In this document: positions 17,967 to 26,989 of the stretch, in pieces
Layout: every line of letters begins with the position of its first letter
How positions within the stretch are numbered: position 1 is the stretch's first letter
NCBI RefSeq assembly: GCF_019104745.1
Contig: NZ_JAHRWL010000002.1
Span: forward strand, 694,076 to 758,075
Source: Thalassococcus arenae
GTDB taxonomy: Bacteria; Pseudomonadota; Alphaproteobacteria; Rhodobacterales; Rhodobacteraceae
DNA: 64,000 nucleotides
Reading direction: 5' to 3'
Made by a program: the position numbers and the translations under genes
The notes under the pieces: model-generated
Databases searched by the model: none
What the model was told of the DNA's origin: nothing
The model's input: only the letters and a program-made list of their open reading frames with translations

Positions 17967-18713
17967 ATGAACGCGGTTTCCCTGGGCGAAAAAGGCTGGC
18001 TGATCCGGCGTGACGGGCCGCCGGTGACGCGGTTTCAGGTCTTCGGCGAACGGTCGTCGGGCACCAATTTCGTCAAGCGGCTGGTCGGCCGCAACACCGC
18101 ACTGACCCCGCGTGAAGACCTTGGCTGGAAGCACGGTTTCGCGCAGATGACGGCGATCCCTGCCGATTTCGCGGTGATCTGCGTGGTGCGCGATGCGCGC
18201 GCCTGGGCGCTGTCGATGCATGCCAAACCATGGCACTGCCCGCCCGCGATGCAGGCACTGGATTTCCCGGCGTTCCTCCGCGCCGAATGGACCACGGTGG
18301 CCGACCGCAAGCGTTATTTTCCGCAGGTGGCCGATCTTGGCGGCGAAGGCCGGCCCCTGCAGCAGGACCGCCATCCACTGACCGGTTTGCCCTTTGCCAA
18401 CCTGTTCGCGCTGCGCCGGGCCAAGCTGGCGGCGCTGTCTTCGTTCGCCAACCGCGGTTGCGCATTGGTCTTGGCCCGGCTCGAAGCGGTGCAAGCCGCG
18501 CCCGATGCGTTTCTGGCCGATCTCTGCGCCGGATTCGGCACCGAACCACCGGTGCAGCCCCTCAAACCGGTGGTCAAACGGCTGGGTGCGAAATTCCTGC
18601 CTGCCATCGATCCGCGCCCTGCGACGCCGACGGCGTTCAGCGATGCCGACCTGGATTTCCTGCGCGCATCCGTCGACGACGCACAAGAGGCGGCGCTTGG
18701 CTATGTTTACTGA
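17967..18713 (+). CDS. Sulfotransferase-like P-loop protein
   Basis: 248 residues. Near the N-terminus FGERSSGTNFVKRLVG resembles the 5'-phosphosulfate-binding loop, and VICVVRDARAWALSMH resembles the 3'-phosphate-binding segment (RDPR.W..S) of PAPS-dependent sulfotransferases. There is a C-terminal helix-rich part with LRASVDDAQEAALGYVY. It is probably soluble. The gene is divergent from a glycosyltransferase and overlaps the end of the convergent glycerate kinase gene by seven bases. Activity on a polysaccharide or lipid is an inference. Confidence 0.72.
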   Translation: MNAVSLGEKGWLIRRDGPPVTRFQVFGERSSGTNFVKRLVGRNTALTPREDLGWKHGFAQMTAIPADFAVICVVRDARAWALSMHAKPWHCPPAMQALDFPAFLRAEWTTVADRKRYFPQVADLGGEGRPLQQDRHPLTGLPFANLFALRRAKLAALSSFANRGCALVLARLEAVQAAPDAFLADLCAGFGTEPPVQPLKPVVKRLGAKFLPAIDPRPATPTAFSDADLDFLRASVDDAQEAALGYVY

Positions 18714-19975
18714 GCTTCAACCAGGATCGCTCTGAAATCGTTGACATTCGTGCCCGTCGGTCCAGGCGCGAACAGGTCGCCTATCGCATCGAACGCGCCC
18801 CAGGGGTCGTCCTTGGCCTGATAGGCGGCCGCGGTCGTGCCGGTCGCGCGCAGGCGCGCCGCGCTGGTGCCATCGGCAAAGGCCCCGGCATTGTCCTGCG
18901 ACCCGTCGATCCCGTCGGTATCGGCGGCCAGCGCGTGGATGCCGGCCAGCCCGTCGATGGCGGCGGCGAGGCTCAGCAGGAACGCGGTGTTGCGCCCGCC
19001 GCGGCCCGGTTCCGGGCCCAGCGTGACGGTCGTCTCTCCGCCCGACAGGATCACCACCGGCGGCACGAAGGGACGGCAGCGCGTCGCGCATTCCCGCGCG
19101 ATGGCGGCATGGACAAGGCCCACATCGCGCGCCTCGCCCTCGATGGCGTCCGACAGGATCACCGCCGGGATGCCGAACGCCTCGGCGCGCGCAGCGGCGG
19201 ATTCAAGTGAAATTCGCGCTGAAGCAATGACTTGGACAGAATTCCTCGCAAAAACCGGGTGGTCGGGGCGGGGCGGTTCCGGTGGCGACCCGTTCAGATA
19301 GTCGAGGATCGGTTGCGGCAGTGCGATCCGGTGCGCAGCAACCAGCGCCAGCGCATCGGCCACGCCTTTCGCGTCCGGCACGGTCGGGCCCGAGGCCACC
19401 TGCGCCGGGTCGTCGCCCGGCACGTCCGACACCACCAGCGACACCACGCGGGCGGGATGCGCCGCCACAGCCAGCCGCCCGCCCTTGATCCGGCTGACCT
19501 GCTTGCGGATCGCGTTCATCACTCCGATCGGCGCGCCCGAGGCCAGCAGCGCACGGTTCAGCGCCTGTTCGTCCTCCAGTGTCAAACCTTCGGCCGGCGC
19601 CGGCAACAGGGCCGATCCGCCGCCACAGATCAGCGCGACGACCAGGTCGTCCTCGCTCAGCCCCGCGACCGCGTCGAATGCCGCCTGTGTCGCCGCCATG
19701 CCCGCCGTGTCCGGCACCGGATGCGCGGCCTCGAGCACCGGCAGATACCGGCAGGGCGCGGCATAGCCGTAGCGCGTGACCACCACGCCTTCGACCGGCG
19801 CGCCCCACAATTCCTCGAACGCCGCGGCCAGTTGCGCCGCGCCCTTGCCCACCGCCACGACGACCGTTCGGCCCTTGGGCCGGTCCGGCAGATGCGGCCT
19901 GAGCGCCTTGAGCGGATCGGCGGCGGCAACGGCGGTTTCGAACAGATCGGTCAGAAACGCCCTGGGATCGTTCAT
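18707..19975 (-). CDS. Glycerate 2-kinase / hydroxypyruvate reductase family (MOFRL)
   Basis: 422 residues. The N-terminal part (VVVAVGKGAAQLAAAFEELWG, VALICGGGSALLPAPAEG) and the C-terminal MOFRL part (VILSGGETTVTLGPEPGRGGRNTAFLLSLA, LAADTDGIDGSQDNAGAF) identify the TtuD/GckA family of D-glycerate 2-kinases, once called hydroxypyruvate reductases. It phosphorylates D-glycerate to 2-phosphoglycerate, feeding lower glycolysis. The start ATG overlaps the stop of the upstream carnitine gene by four bases, so it is expressed as the last gene of that operon. Its relation to carnitine use is not obvious; glycine betaine-derived glycine or serine could supply glycerate. Confidence 0.9.
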   Translation of the reverse strand: MNDPRAFLTDLFETAVAAADPLKALRPHLPDRPKGRTVVVAVGKGAAQLAAAFEELWGAPVEGVVVTRYGYAAPCRYLPVLEAAHPVPDTAGMAATQAAFDAVAGLSEDDLVVALICGGGSALLPAPAEGLTLEDEQALNRALLASGAPIGVMNAIRKQVSRIKGGRLAVAAHPARVVSLVVSDVPGDDPAQVASGPTVPDAKGVADALALVAAHRIALPQPILDYLNGSPPEPPRPDHPVFARNSVQVIASARISLESAAARAEAFGIPAVILSDAIEGEARDVGLVHAAIARECATRCRPFVPPVVILSGGETTVTLGPEPGRGGRNTAFLLSLAAAIDGLAGIHALAADTDGIDGSQDNAGAFADGTSAARLRATGTTAAAYQAKDDPWGAFDAIGDLFAPGPTGTNVNDFRAILVEAQ

Positions 19976-21381
19976 GCGGCGTCCTCGTGTCTTTGCGCCA
20001 GCCGTTCGACGGCCTCGCGCACCTTGGGGAGCGGGTCGCAGGATTTGCGCGTCTCCAGCGAGACATGCAGCAGGAACTGGTCGCAGGACGCCAGCAGCGC
20101 GCCATCGCTGGCGCGCTTCATCGCGTGCCCCAACCGCAGTTTCCTGCCCTGCCCCAGCAACACGCGGGTTTCGACGAAAATCGCCTCTCCGGCAAGGGTT
20201 TCGGCGTGATACTTGATGTTGGTCTCGGCGGTGAAATAGCTGTGGCCCGCGGCGATATAGGCCTTGTCCGCGCCGATATGGGTCATCAGCTCTTCCGAGG
20301 CGTCGCTGAACACCTGGCCATAGCGGCCTTCGTTCATGTGCCCGTTCACATCGGTCCAGTCCACCGGAACGATCCGGCGCACCGTCACCATCGGCACGGT
20401 GTCCTCCAGCGGCTGGCGCAGGCTGTCGTCATGCGCCGCGATCAGCCGTCCCGCCGCCTTGCCCTGCCCCTTGAGCGCCCGCAGCATCGCGACCAGGTTG
20501 TTGTCGCGCTCGCGTTCCAACTCGCGGATCGTGCGGTCACCGGATTGCGCGTCGGACTGCCCGGCGATCAGGTCGACAAGGTCGTCGTTGAATTCCGGCA
20601 CATCCATCAGCTTGGTCCACGGCCAGCTCAGACACGGGCCGAACTGCGCCATGAAATGCCGCATGCCCGCCTCGCCCCCGGCGATGCGGTAGGTCTCGAA
20701 CAGGCCCATCTGCCCCCAACGCAGGCCGAACCCCATGCGGATGGCCTCGTCGATCTCCTCGGTGGTGGCGATGCCGTCCTTGACCAGCCAAAGTGCTTCG
20801 CGCCACACCGCCTCGAGAAAACGATCGGCGATATGGGCGTCGATCTCGGCCCGGACATGCAGCGGGAACATGCCGATCCCGGTCAGGATTTCCTTCGCAC
20901 GCTCAATGATTTCCGGCGATGTCTTCGGGCTCGGAACAACCTCGGCCAGCGGCAACAGGTAGACCGGGTTGAACGGATGCGCGACCAGGATCTGTTCGGG
21001 GCGCGCCGAAATGGCCTGCAATTCCGACGGCTTGAAACCGCTGGTCGAGGATGCCAGCACCGCGCCGGGGTCGCAGGCCGCTTGCAGCGTCTGATAGACC
21101 TTCTGTTTCAACTCCAGCCGTTCCGGCACGCTTTCCTGGATATAGCCCGCGCCGCTGACCGCGTCGGACATCGTGCCGTGAAAGGTGACGGGCCCCGGTT
21201 CGGGCATTCGGGCTTCATAAAGCATCGGCAGTGCGCGGCGCGCGTTGTCCATCACCGCGCCCAGCTTGCGTTCCGCCTCGGGGTCGGGATCGAAGACCCG
21301 CACCTCCCAGCCCATCAGCGAGAACCGCGCGGCCCAGCCGCCGCCGATCACGCCGCCCCCGATGATCGCCGCACGTTTCAT
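19972..21381 (-). CDS. lcdH: L-carnitine 3-dehydrogenase fused to betainyl-CoA thioesterase
   Basis: 469-residue two-domain protein. Residues 1-315 are a 3-hydroxyacyl-CoA dehydrogenase-type oxidoreductase: the Rossmann motif GGGVIGGGWAARF, SSTSGFKPSELQ and HPFNPVYLLPLAEV match L-carnitine dehydrogenase, which makes 3-dehydrocarnitine with NAD+. Residues 325-469 are a hot-dog thioesterase domain (DWTDVNGHMNEGRYGQVFSD), which in this pathway hydrolyses betainyl-CoA to glycine betaine. The BKACE thiolase gene in the same operon supplies the middle step. The start overlaps nothing upstream except the lipoprotein stop (ATGA). The fused form is known from other alphaproteobacteria. Confidence 0.9.
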   Translation of the reverse strand: MKRAAIIGGGVIGGGWAARFSLMGWEVRVFDPDPEAERKLGAVMDNARRALPMLYEARMPEPGPVTFHGTMSDAVSGAGYIQESVPERLELKQKVYQTLQAACDPGAVLASSTSGFKPSELQAISARPEQILVAHPFNPVYLLPLAEVVPSPKTSPEIIERAKEILTGIGMFPLHVRAEIDAHIADRFLEAVWREALWLVKDGIATTEEIDEAIRMGFGLRWGQMGLFETYRIAGGEAGMRHFMAQFGPCLSWPWTKLMDVPEFNDDLVDLIAGQSDAQSGDRTIRELERERDNNLVAMLRALKGQGKAAGRLIAAHDDSLRQPLEDTVPMVTVRRIVPVDWTDVNGHMNEGRYGQVFSDASEELMTHIGADKAYIAAGHSYFTAETNIKYHAETLAGEAIFVETRVLLGQGRKLRLGHAMKRASDGALLASCDQFLLHVSLETRKSCDPLPKVREAVERLAQRHEDAA

Positions 21382-21833
21382 GGGCCCTCCATCCGCTTCA
21401 GATCGTAGCCATACCAGTCAAGGATTTCCCGCGCCGCGCGCAGCCGCTCGCCGGGGTTCCCGGTGCGGTCCATGATCCAGACACGGCTTCCGTCCGGCGC
21501 ACCAAGCGCGGCGGTGCGGTCGTCGATGTCGATCCAGTGCACCCAGACCGCCTGGTCGCCCAGCGTCAGCCGCCCCCGCCCGGAATCGGCCAGCGGCAGG
21601 GTCACTTCCGCCATCCGCAGCGCACCGCCATCAACGGCGATCCGGGTGCCCGATGTCATTCCTGCGCCCTGCACCACGACCCAGTCACCTTGCAGACGCG
21701 CCAGCGTCGCATCGGCCTGCGAGGCGATGGGCGCCGTCGGATTGCGCAAGGGCACGGTGACGGGCACCAGCGCGCCCGGCGGCGGCGCGGCGCAGGCCGT
21801 GGCCAGCAGCAGGGCCGCGACGGCCGCTCTCAC
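21378..21833 (-). CDS. Lipocalin-like lipoprotein
   Basis: 151 residues from GTG at 21833, which overlaps the stop of the SGNH hydrolase gene (GTGA). The signal peptide has a lipobox ending ATAC, so the cysteine at about residue 14 is probably lipidated. The mature part shows a short lipocalin-like pattern: LQGDWVVVQGAG, WVHWIDIDDRTAALGAPDG, RVWIMDRTG, then a helical C-terminus. This resembles the Blc end strands, although the barrel seems short. Role unknown; it is co-transcribed with the carnitine genes. Confidence 0.65.
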   Translation of the reverse strand: MRAAVAALLLATACAAPPPGALVPVTVPLRNPTAPIASQADATLARLQGDWVVVQGAGMTSGTRIAVDGGALRMAEVTLPLADSGRGRLTLGDQAVWVHWIDIDDRTAALGAPDGSRVWIMDRTGNPGERLRAAREILDWYGYDLKRMEGP

Positions 21834-22465
21834 GCCCGACCCTCCAGCGCGTCGGCCACTGCGCCCGCCATATGCGCGCCGAACCGGTGATGCTGACCGG
21901 CCTCCCAATGCACGCCGTCGGTGTCCGATGACGCCACCACGGCGCCCGCATCGACAAAGGCGCAGCCCAGCTGCGCAGCAACGGCGCGCATGTGATCCGC
22001 CAGCCCGGTCTGCCGCGTTTCGGCCCCGGCAAAGACATCGACCAGCGTGCCGGTCTCGCGGACCGGCGGAGGAGCGACGATCATCTCGGCGCCGCTGACG
22101 CCCTCGGCGCGGGACATCAGGACCAGCCTTTCGACCGAACGGGCGATTTCCCAGGCGGTGACGGAAAAGCGGGCCTTCAGGTCATTGGTGCCCAGCATGA
22201 TGACCAGCAGATCGATGGGCTTGTGCGAATGCAGGATCGCCGGCAGCACCGCGGCGCCGTTGCGCGCGCCGCCCTCGACGCTGTCGTTATGCACGGTGGT
22301 CCGACCCGGCAGCCCTTCGCAGATCACCGACACGTCCGGCCCCAGGGCAGTGGCCATGACCGATGGCCAGCGGTCGGCCGGGCCGTGGCGCACCGACACG
22401 CCCGCCTGCGCCATCGGCCGCGTGCCGTGGCTGTTGCTGTCGCCGTAGACCAGGACGGTCTTCAT
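21830..22465 (-). CDS. SGNH/GDSL-family hydrolase (arylesterase-like)
   Basis: 211 residues beginning MKTVLVYGDSNSHGT, with the nucleophile serine in block I (GDSNS). Block III is LGTNDLK, and block V is DGVHW with the catalytic Asp and His. No signal peptide is seen, so it acts in the cytoplasm. In an operon for carnitine catabolism, it may release carnitine from acyl-carnitine esters, but that is inference. The start overlaps the BKACE stop (ATGA). Confidence 0.85.
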   Translation of the reverse strand: MKTVLVYGDSNSHGTRPMAQAGVSVRHGPADRWPSVMATALGPDVSVICEGLPGRTTVHNDSVEGGARNGAAVLPAILHSHKPIDLLVIMLGTNDLKARFSVTAWEIARSVERLVLMSRAEGVSGAEMIVAPPPVRETGTLVDVFAGAETRQTGLADHMRAVAAQLGCAFVDAGAVVASSDTDGVHWEAGQHHRFGAHMAGAVADALEGRA

Positions 22466-23370
22466 GCCGGCGCGCGCTTGACCAGCCCCAGCCGGTCGCG
22501 CACCTCCTGCGGCCCCAGCACCCGGGCGCCCATCCGTTCGACGATGCCCACGGCGCGTTCGACCAATTGCGCGTTGGTGGCCAGCACGCCCTTTTCCAAA
22601 AACAGGTTGTCCTCGAGCCCGACGCGCACATGCCCGCCCGCCAGCACCGCGGCGGCGACATAGGCCATCTGGTCGCGGCCCAGCGAAAAGGCCGAGAATG
22701 TCCAGTCGGGCGGCACGTTGTTCACCATCGCCTGGAAGGTGTTGAGATCGTTGGGTGCGCCCCAGGGCACGCCCATGCACAGCTGCACCAAGGCGGGCGC
22801 GTCCAGCACGCCTTCCTCGACCAGCTTCTTGGCGAACCACAGATGCCCGGTGTCGAAGGCCTCGATCTCGGGCTTCACGCCCAGATCGGTCATCATCCGG
22901 CCCATCGCCCGCAACATGCCGGGCGTGTTGGTCATGACGTAATCGGCTTCGGCGAAATTCATCGTGCCGCAATCCAGTGTGCAGATCTCGGGCAGGCACT
23001 CGGCGATATGGGCCACGCGTTCGGTTGCGCCGACCATGTCGGTGCCCCCCGCCACCGGTAGCGGTTTCTCGACCCCGCCGAACACGATGTCGCCGCCCAT
23101 CCCGGCGGTCAGGTTCAGCACGACATCGGTGTCGGCAGAGCGGATGCGGTCGGTCACTTCGCGGTAATACCCCAGATCACGCGACGGCGCGCCGGTTTCG
23201 GGGTCGCGGACATGGCAATGCACGATCGCGGCCCCGGCGCGCGCCGCCGCGATGGCGCTGTCGGCGATCTGCTGGGGCGAACGCGGCACGTGCGGGCTGC
23301 GATCCTGGGTGCCGCCCGAGCCGGTCACGGCACAGGTGATGAAGACCTCGCGGTTCATGGCCAATGGCAT
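22462..23370 (-). CDS. BKACE (DUF849) enzyme, probable 3-dehydrocarnitine cleavage enzyme / betainyl-CoA thiolase
   Basis: 302-residue TIM-barrel beta-keto acid cleavage enzyme. Motifs: FITCAVTGSGGTQDRSP, IVHCHVRDPETGAPSRD (zinc-binding histidines HCH), VVLNLTAGMGGD and GHVRVGLEDNLFLEKG. In the carnitine pathway, the DUF849 enzyme transfers the trimethylammonium-acetyl part of 3-dehydrocarnitine to acetyl-CoA, making betainyl-CoA and acetoacetate. The fused dehydrogenase/thioesterase in the same operon supports that substrate. Two starts are possible: ATG at 23370, preceded by GGGGGAC, and ATG at 23358; I prefer 23370. Confidence 0.88.
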   Translation of the reverse strand: MPLAMNREVFITCAVTGSGGTQDRSPHVPRSPQQIADSAIAAARAGAAIVHCHVRDPETGAPSRDLGYYREVTDRIRSADTDVVLNLTAGMGGDIVFGGVEKPLPVAGGTDMVGATERVAHIAECLPEICTLDCGTMNFAEADYVMTNTPGMLRAMGRMMTDLGVKPEIEAFDTGHLWFAKKLVEEGVLDAPALVQLCMGVPWGAPNDLNTFQAMVNNVPPDWTFSAFSLGRDQMAYVAAAVLAGGHVRVGLEDNLFLEKGVLATNAQLVERAVGIVERMGARVLGPQEVRDRLGLVKRAPA

Positions 23371-23532
23371 ATCGTCCCCCCATGCCTTTCGGCGGAGACT
23401 GCGCCAGCGGCGCACGCGGCGCAAGCGGGCTTGGCCCGGAAATCGCCCCGGCGGCGCGCAAAAATGGCCGTCTTTACCGGCGACAAAGGGATTCCTGCTT
23501 GTCTGCCTTCGCCATCTGCCGCTCGGGGTCTC

Positions 23533-23730
23533 ATGCCACGCACCGCCCATTCCGACGATCCGGCGCTTTTGCGCGCCCGCCGCGCCCGGCTGTTCGATCT
23601 GCACCGCCAGAAGCTGTGCCAGGACAGCGCCGCCCTGCCCGGCCCCGACTTGCCGGTGCTATCCGCCGCGATGATCCGGCAGTTGCGCGACCGTGCGCAG
23701 GATTCGCTGGTCCGGCGCCCGACCGACTAG
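23533..23730 (+). CDS. Small hypothetical protein
   Basis: 65 residues, charged and Arg-rich ([17 protein letters not shown]), with no membrane segment or recognisable family. It lies between the carnitine operon and rlmE; its stop overlaps the convergent rlmE stop. A longer reading from 23464 is also open. Good third-position GC bias would be expected of any frame here, so coding status is uncertain. Confidence 0.4.
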   Translation: MPRTAHSDDPALLRARRARLFDLHRQKLCQDSAALPGPDLPVLSAAMIRQLRDRAQDSLVRRPTD

Positions 23731-24437
23731 CCGCGAAAACCGGTCGCGACGACGAATTTCTCGGAAGAATCCGACCGGCTGGCCGGTGGCTTGACGTTCG
23801 CCACCTTTTCGAACCGCTGCTTCAGCAATGCCTGAAGGCTGCCCTCGGCCCCGCCGGCCAGCACCTTGGCCACGAATGTTCCGCCCGGCTCGAGCACGTC
23901 GAAGGCCAGTTCCGCCGCCGCTTCGCACAGCGCGATGATGCGTATGTGATCCGTCTGCTTGTGCCCGGACGATGCCGCCGCCATGTCCGACATCACCACG
24001 TCGGCCTTGCCGCCCAGCCAGTCCTTGACCTGTTGATCGGCACCCTCGGCCAGGAAATCCAGCACATGGATCTCGGCGCCGGGGATGTGGTCTATCTCCT
24101 GCAGGTCGATGCCCAGCACCCGACCCTGCGCCTTGTCGCGACGTTCGCCCAGGGCGTTCACCCGCTTGACCGCGACCTGGCACCAGCCACCCGGCGCGCA
24201 ACCCAGGTCCACCACCCGGGCGCCGGGCACCAGGAACCGGTACTTGTCATCCAGTTCCAGGATCTTGTAGGCCGCGCGCCCACGATACCCTTCGTCGCGG
24301 GCGCGCTTGACATAGGGATCGTTCAACTGGCGTTGCAGCCAGCGCGTCGAGCTGAGCTTGCGGCCCCGCGCGGTCTTGACCTTGACCTTGAGATCGCGCT
24401 GCCCGCGTCCCGATGTGTTCTTCGGCCCCTTGGCCAT
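23727..24437 (-). CDS. rlmE: 23S rRNA (uridine 2'-O)-methyltransferase RlmE
   Basis: 236 residues. The Rossmann S-adenosylmethionine site is [15 protein letters not shown]; the K-D-K-E catalytic residues are consistent with YKILEL, VMSDMAA and GTFVAKVL. The N-terminus is basic ([27 protein letters not shown]), an extension usual in alphaproteobacteria. The enzyme methylates U2552 of 23S rRNA. A longer frame from 24497 is open, but the ATG at 24437 starts the conserved sequence. The gene follows ppx/gppA on the same strand. Confidence 0.95.
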   Translation of the reverse strand: MAKGPKNTSGRGQRDLKVKVKTARGRKLSSTRWLQRQLNDPYVKRARDEGYRGRAAYKILELDDKYRFLVPGARVVDLGCAPGGWCQVAVKRVNALGERRDKAQGRVLGIDLQEIDHIPGAEIHVLDFLAEGADQQVKDWLGGKADVVMSDMAAASSGHKQTDHIRIIALCEAAAELAFDVLEPGGTFVAKVLAGGAEGSLQALLKQRFEKVANVKPPASRSDSSEKFVVATGFRG

Positions 24438-24469
24438 GGCGTGCGCCGCTCCTGTCTTCTCCGGTTCCG

Positions 24470-24523
24470 AAATATCCCGGGGGTGAAAGGGCCGCAACGC
24501 GGTCCTGAGGGGGCAGCGCCCCC
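24470..24523. repeat. Rhodobacteraceae-type intergenic palindromic repeat
   Basis: AAATATCCCGGGGG (24470-24483) and the perfect hairpin GGGGGC-AGC-GCCCCC (24509-24523) lie between ppx and rlmE. A similar unit is at 29652-29694. The paired CCCCGG...ATTT and GGGGGCNNNGCCCCC blocks look like the short dispersed repeats seen between genes in this family. Lack of a T-run makes a simple terminator less likely. Confidence 0.55.
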
Positions 24524-24558
24524 GGCACCGGTGCCCCGCGAACCTGCCGCCCGCCCGC

Positions 24559-25671
24559 CTAAAGCGGCCCGTCTTCCAGCACCCCGTCCGCCGACATCTG
24601 TGCGTAAAGCAACCCCTCGCGCAACCCGCGGTCGGCCACCGACAGCCGGTCCGTCGGCCAAAGCCGCAAGAGCGCCTGCAGGATCGCCGCGCCGGACATG
24701 ATCAGCGCCTGCCGGTCCTGGCCGATGCGCGGATCGCGCCGTCGTCCGACCGGACCCAGCTCCAGATATCGCCGGATCACCGCCTCGATCTGGTCCGAGG
24801 TCATCCGCAGCCCGTCCACCTTGGTCCGGTCGTAGCGCTTCAGCCCCAGATGCGACGCCGCCACCGTCGTGACCGTGCCGCTGGTGCCGACGATCTGAAA
24901 GCCCTCGCGCGCCTGTTCGTCCTTGTAGGGCGCGAATTCGGCCAGGTTTTCCTCGAAGAACCAGCTCATCAGCGCGTAACGGGCCGCGTCGTCCTCGACA
25001 TCCGAGAACTGGTCGCGCAACGTCGCGACACCCAGCGGCACGCTGATCCAATCGACCACCTTGGCCGCCGGAAACGGGCTGTCGGGCGTGTGGAAACCGG
25101 CATGCAGGCGCATGATGGCGCGCGGTCGTTCGCGCGGTTCGACCCCGCTCAGATCGATCCAGACCAGCTCGGTCGACCCGCCGCCGATATCGACCACCAG
25201 AAGCTGCTCGGTGCGGGTGGACACCAGCGGCGCGCAGGAAATCACCGCCAGCCGCGCCTCTTCCTCGGGTTGGATGATTTCCAGCGTCAGGCCGGTTTCA
25301 CGGCGCACCGATCGGATGAAGTCGCGGGCGTTCTGGGCGCGCCGGCAGGCTTCGGTCGCCACCAGGCGCATGCGCGTGACCTTGTGGCGCGTCAGTTTCT
25401 GCTGGCAGACCCGGATGGCGGAAATCGTCCGGTTCATCGACGCCCGGCTGAGACGGCCGGTGCGCTCCAATCCCTGCCCCAGTTGAACCGATTTCGAAAA
25501 GCTGTCCACAACATGGAATTGACTGCCCTTGGGTTGGGCAATCAGCATTCGGCAACTGTTTGTGCCCAGATCCAGCGCCGCGTACAGCGCTTCGGTATCG
25601 GGCCGTTCTGGCGCAGGGCTCTCGACCGGTTTCGGGAAAGCGCCCGCACCCGTGGGACGCTGTGGCGCCAT
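24559..25671 (-). CDS. Exopolyphosphatase / pppGpp phosphohydrolase family (Ppx/GppA)
   Basis: 370 residues with the ASKHA fold. [14 protein letters not shown] is phosphate motif 1 and [15 protein letters not shown] is phosphate motif 2; [14 protein letters not shown] is the third signature. The N-terminal 30 residues are a Pro-rich extension. It hydrolyses polyphosphate or pppGpp; which one cannot be decided from this length. Thirty-three bases separate it from the upstream sulfotransferase gene; rlmE follows 121 bases later, as is common in alphaproteobacteria. Confidence 0.92.
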   Translation of the reverse strand: MAPQRPTGAGAFPKPVESPAPERPDTEALYAALDLGTNSCRMLIAQPKGSQFHVVDSFSKSVQLGQGLERTGRLSRASMNRTISAIRVCQQKLTRHKVTRMRLVATEACRRAQNARDFIRSVRRETGLTLEIIQPEEEARLAVISCAPLVSTRTEQLLVVDIGGGSTELVWIDLSGVEPRERPRAIMRLHAGFHTPDSPFPAAKVVDWISVPLGVATLRDQFSDVEDDAARYALMSWFFEENLAEFAPYKDEQAREGFQIVGTSGTVTTVAASHLGLKRYDRTKVDGLRMTSDQIEAVIRRYLELGPVGRRRDPRIGQDRQALIMSGAAILQALLRLWPTDRLSVADRGLREGLLYAQMSADGVLEDGPL

Positions 25672-25704
25672 GATCGAAGCGCCTTTCCGAGTTTCAAGTT
25701 GCGA

Positions 25705-26415
25705 TCACGATACGCGCCGGATCGGGATCGCGCAAGACGGGCGAAGCCGCTTGCCCAGGGGGTTTGTGTAAAACCCTTCGAAGTAGGCGTATTCCTGGTC
25801 CAGGAAGGGCCGCAAGGCATCGATGGTCGCACCTTCCAGCGCTTCGATTCGCAAGGTGACTTCCGAGGAATTGCGCCGCCGCAGCCGCACCGGCCGGGCG
25901 CAGCGCCGGCTGAGGTCGCGGGCCAGCACGTCCAATTCGTCGGTCTTGTAGATCCGGTCGTAATGCGGGCGCAGTTCGGGACCGAGGAACAGCCAGGCGC
26001 CCATTGCGTGGTGCTTGATCGAGGACGACACGGTTTTGTACGCTTCGAGATTGCGGAAGAACGCGTCGGGGCCAGGCTCGCGCTCCAGCGCGGCGCTGCC
26101 GCTCTGCAGTTTGCGAAGCCGCCGCGAATTGCGCAGGTCGCCGAATTGCAGAACCCGGTTGGTGTAGCATGACATCAGCCGCTTGGCCGGGTCGCGGATC
26201 ACGCAGAACCGCCAGTGATCCGACACCGCCTGCCAGCGATGCGGACGAAAGCGCCGGGTCGGATAGGCGTCATGAAAGGTGTAGGCACCGATGGCGTCGT
26301 CCTTCGGCACCGCGACGTCGGGATCGAGACGCGCAAGCGCTTCCTTGACCGATGAACAACCGGCCTTGGGCAACGCCATGTAGGCGATCTTGTGCGCATC
26401 GATAGCGATGACCAT
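25705..26415 (-). CDS. Sulfotransferase family protein (Sulfotransfer_2 type)
   Basis: 236 residues beginning MVIAIDAHKIAYMALPKAGCSSVKEAL, where PKAGCSSVK is the 5'-phosphosulfate loop typical of carbohydrate sulfotransferases of this group. FCVIRDPAKRLMSCYTNRVL is the 3'-phosphate motif (RDP.R..S). No signal peptide. The start ATG at 26415 is preceded by GGGGACAGGAC. This is the second sulfotransferase-like gene in the window and suggests sulfated surface glycans or lipids. The acceptor is unknown. Confidence 0.82.
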   Translation of the reverse strand: MVIAIDAHKIAYMALPKAGCSSVKEALARLDPDVAVPKDDAIGAYTFHDAYPTRRFRPHRWQAVSDHWRFCVIRDPAKRLMSCYTNRVLQFGDLRNSRRLRKLQSGSAALEREPGPDAFFRNLEAYKTVSSSIKHHAMGAWLFLGPELRPHYDRIYKTDELDVLARDLSRRCARPVRLRRRNSSEVTLRIEALEGATIDALRPFLDQEYAYFEGFYTNPLGKRLRPSCAIPIRRVS

Positions 26416-26664
26416 GTCCTGTCCCCTGTTGTGGTGTCTGCTCGGACGTTTTCCGGGGTATCCGCCCAATCTGGCAGCAATGGGGCGAATCATGAAGCGT
26501 CTTCATGGTCTTTATGGGAAATTCGAGCGGAGTGTGGCCTTGGCCCCCCGTCCGGACCGCACTACCGTGCAGGTCGCTCATGGGGCCGCGATTGTCGAAA
26601 TTCGACGCCGCGCGGTGCCGGTGCGGCGGTAAAGAGGCCCTACCGAAACGGAGGAATCAGGCGC

Positions 26665-26961
26665 ATGCCCGCGGTCACCATCGTCTACTGGCGCGACATC
26701 CCGGCCCAGGTCATCGTCGGCAAGGGCCGCAACGGCGCCAAGATGCCGCTGCCCGAGCGGTTCGAGCAGGCGATCGACCGCGCCGCGATGAAGGTCGGCG
26801 CCGCCGAGACCGACGCCTATCTTGCGGAATGGCGCAAGGCCGATCCGGTCGAAATGGAGGGCGAGCCCGCCGAACTGGCCGCGCGCGAAGCCGCGCGGCT
26901 GGATACTGAATACGATCAGGACCGCATCAAGGCGCTGATCGCCAATGATGGCTGGGCGTGA
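26665..26961 (+). CDS. Virulence-factor-domain (PF13769-like) small protein of the one-carbon operon
   Basis: 98 residues: MPAVTIVYWRDIPAQVIVGKGR and MPLPERFEQAIDRAAMKVGA match the small 'virulence factor' family that, in roseobacters and rhizobia, precedes methylene-THF reductase and corrinoid methyltransferase genes. No catalytic motif is visible. It starts 28 bases before the reductase gene. An accessory role in methyl transfer is an inference from gene order. GGAGG lies about ten bases before the ATG. Confidence 0.78.
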   Translation: MPAVTIVYWRDIPAQVIVGKGRNGAKMPLPERFEQAIDRAAMKVGAAETDAYLAEWRKADPVEMEGEPAELAAREAARLDTEYDQDRIKALIANDGWA

Positions 26962-26989
26962 CCGCCCCATGAGGCTTTGGGAGGAGCTG

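Noticed and set aside
26416-26664. Possible SAM or SAH riboswitch before the one-carbon operon
   Set aside because: I could not find the conserved cores of SAM-II or SAH riboswitches in this 249-base leader; apart from a ribosome binding site I see nothing definite.
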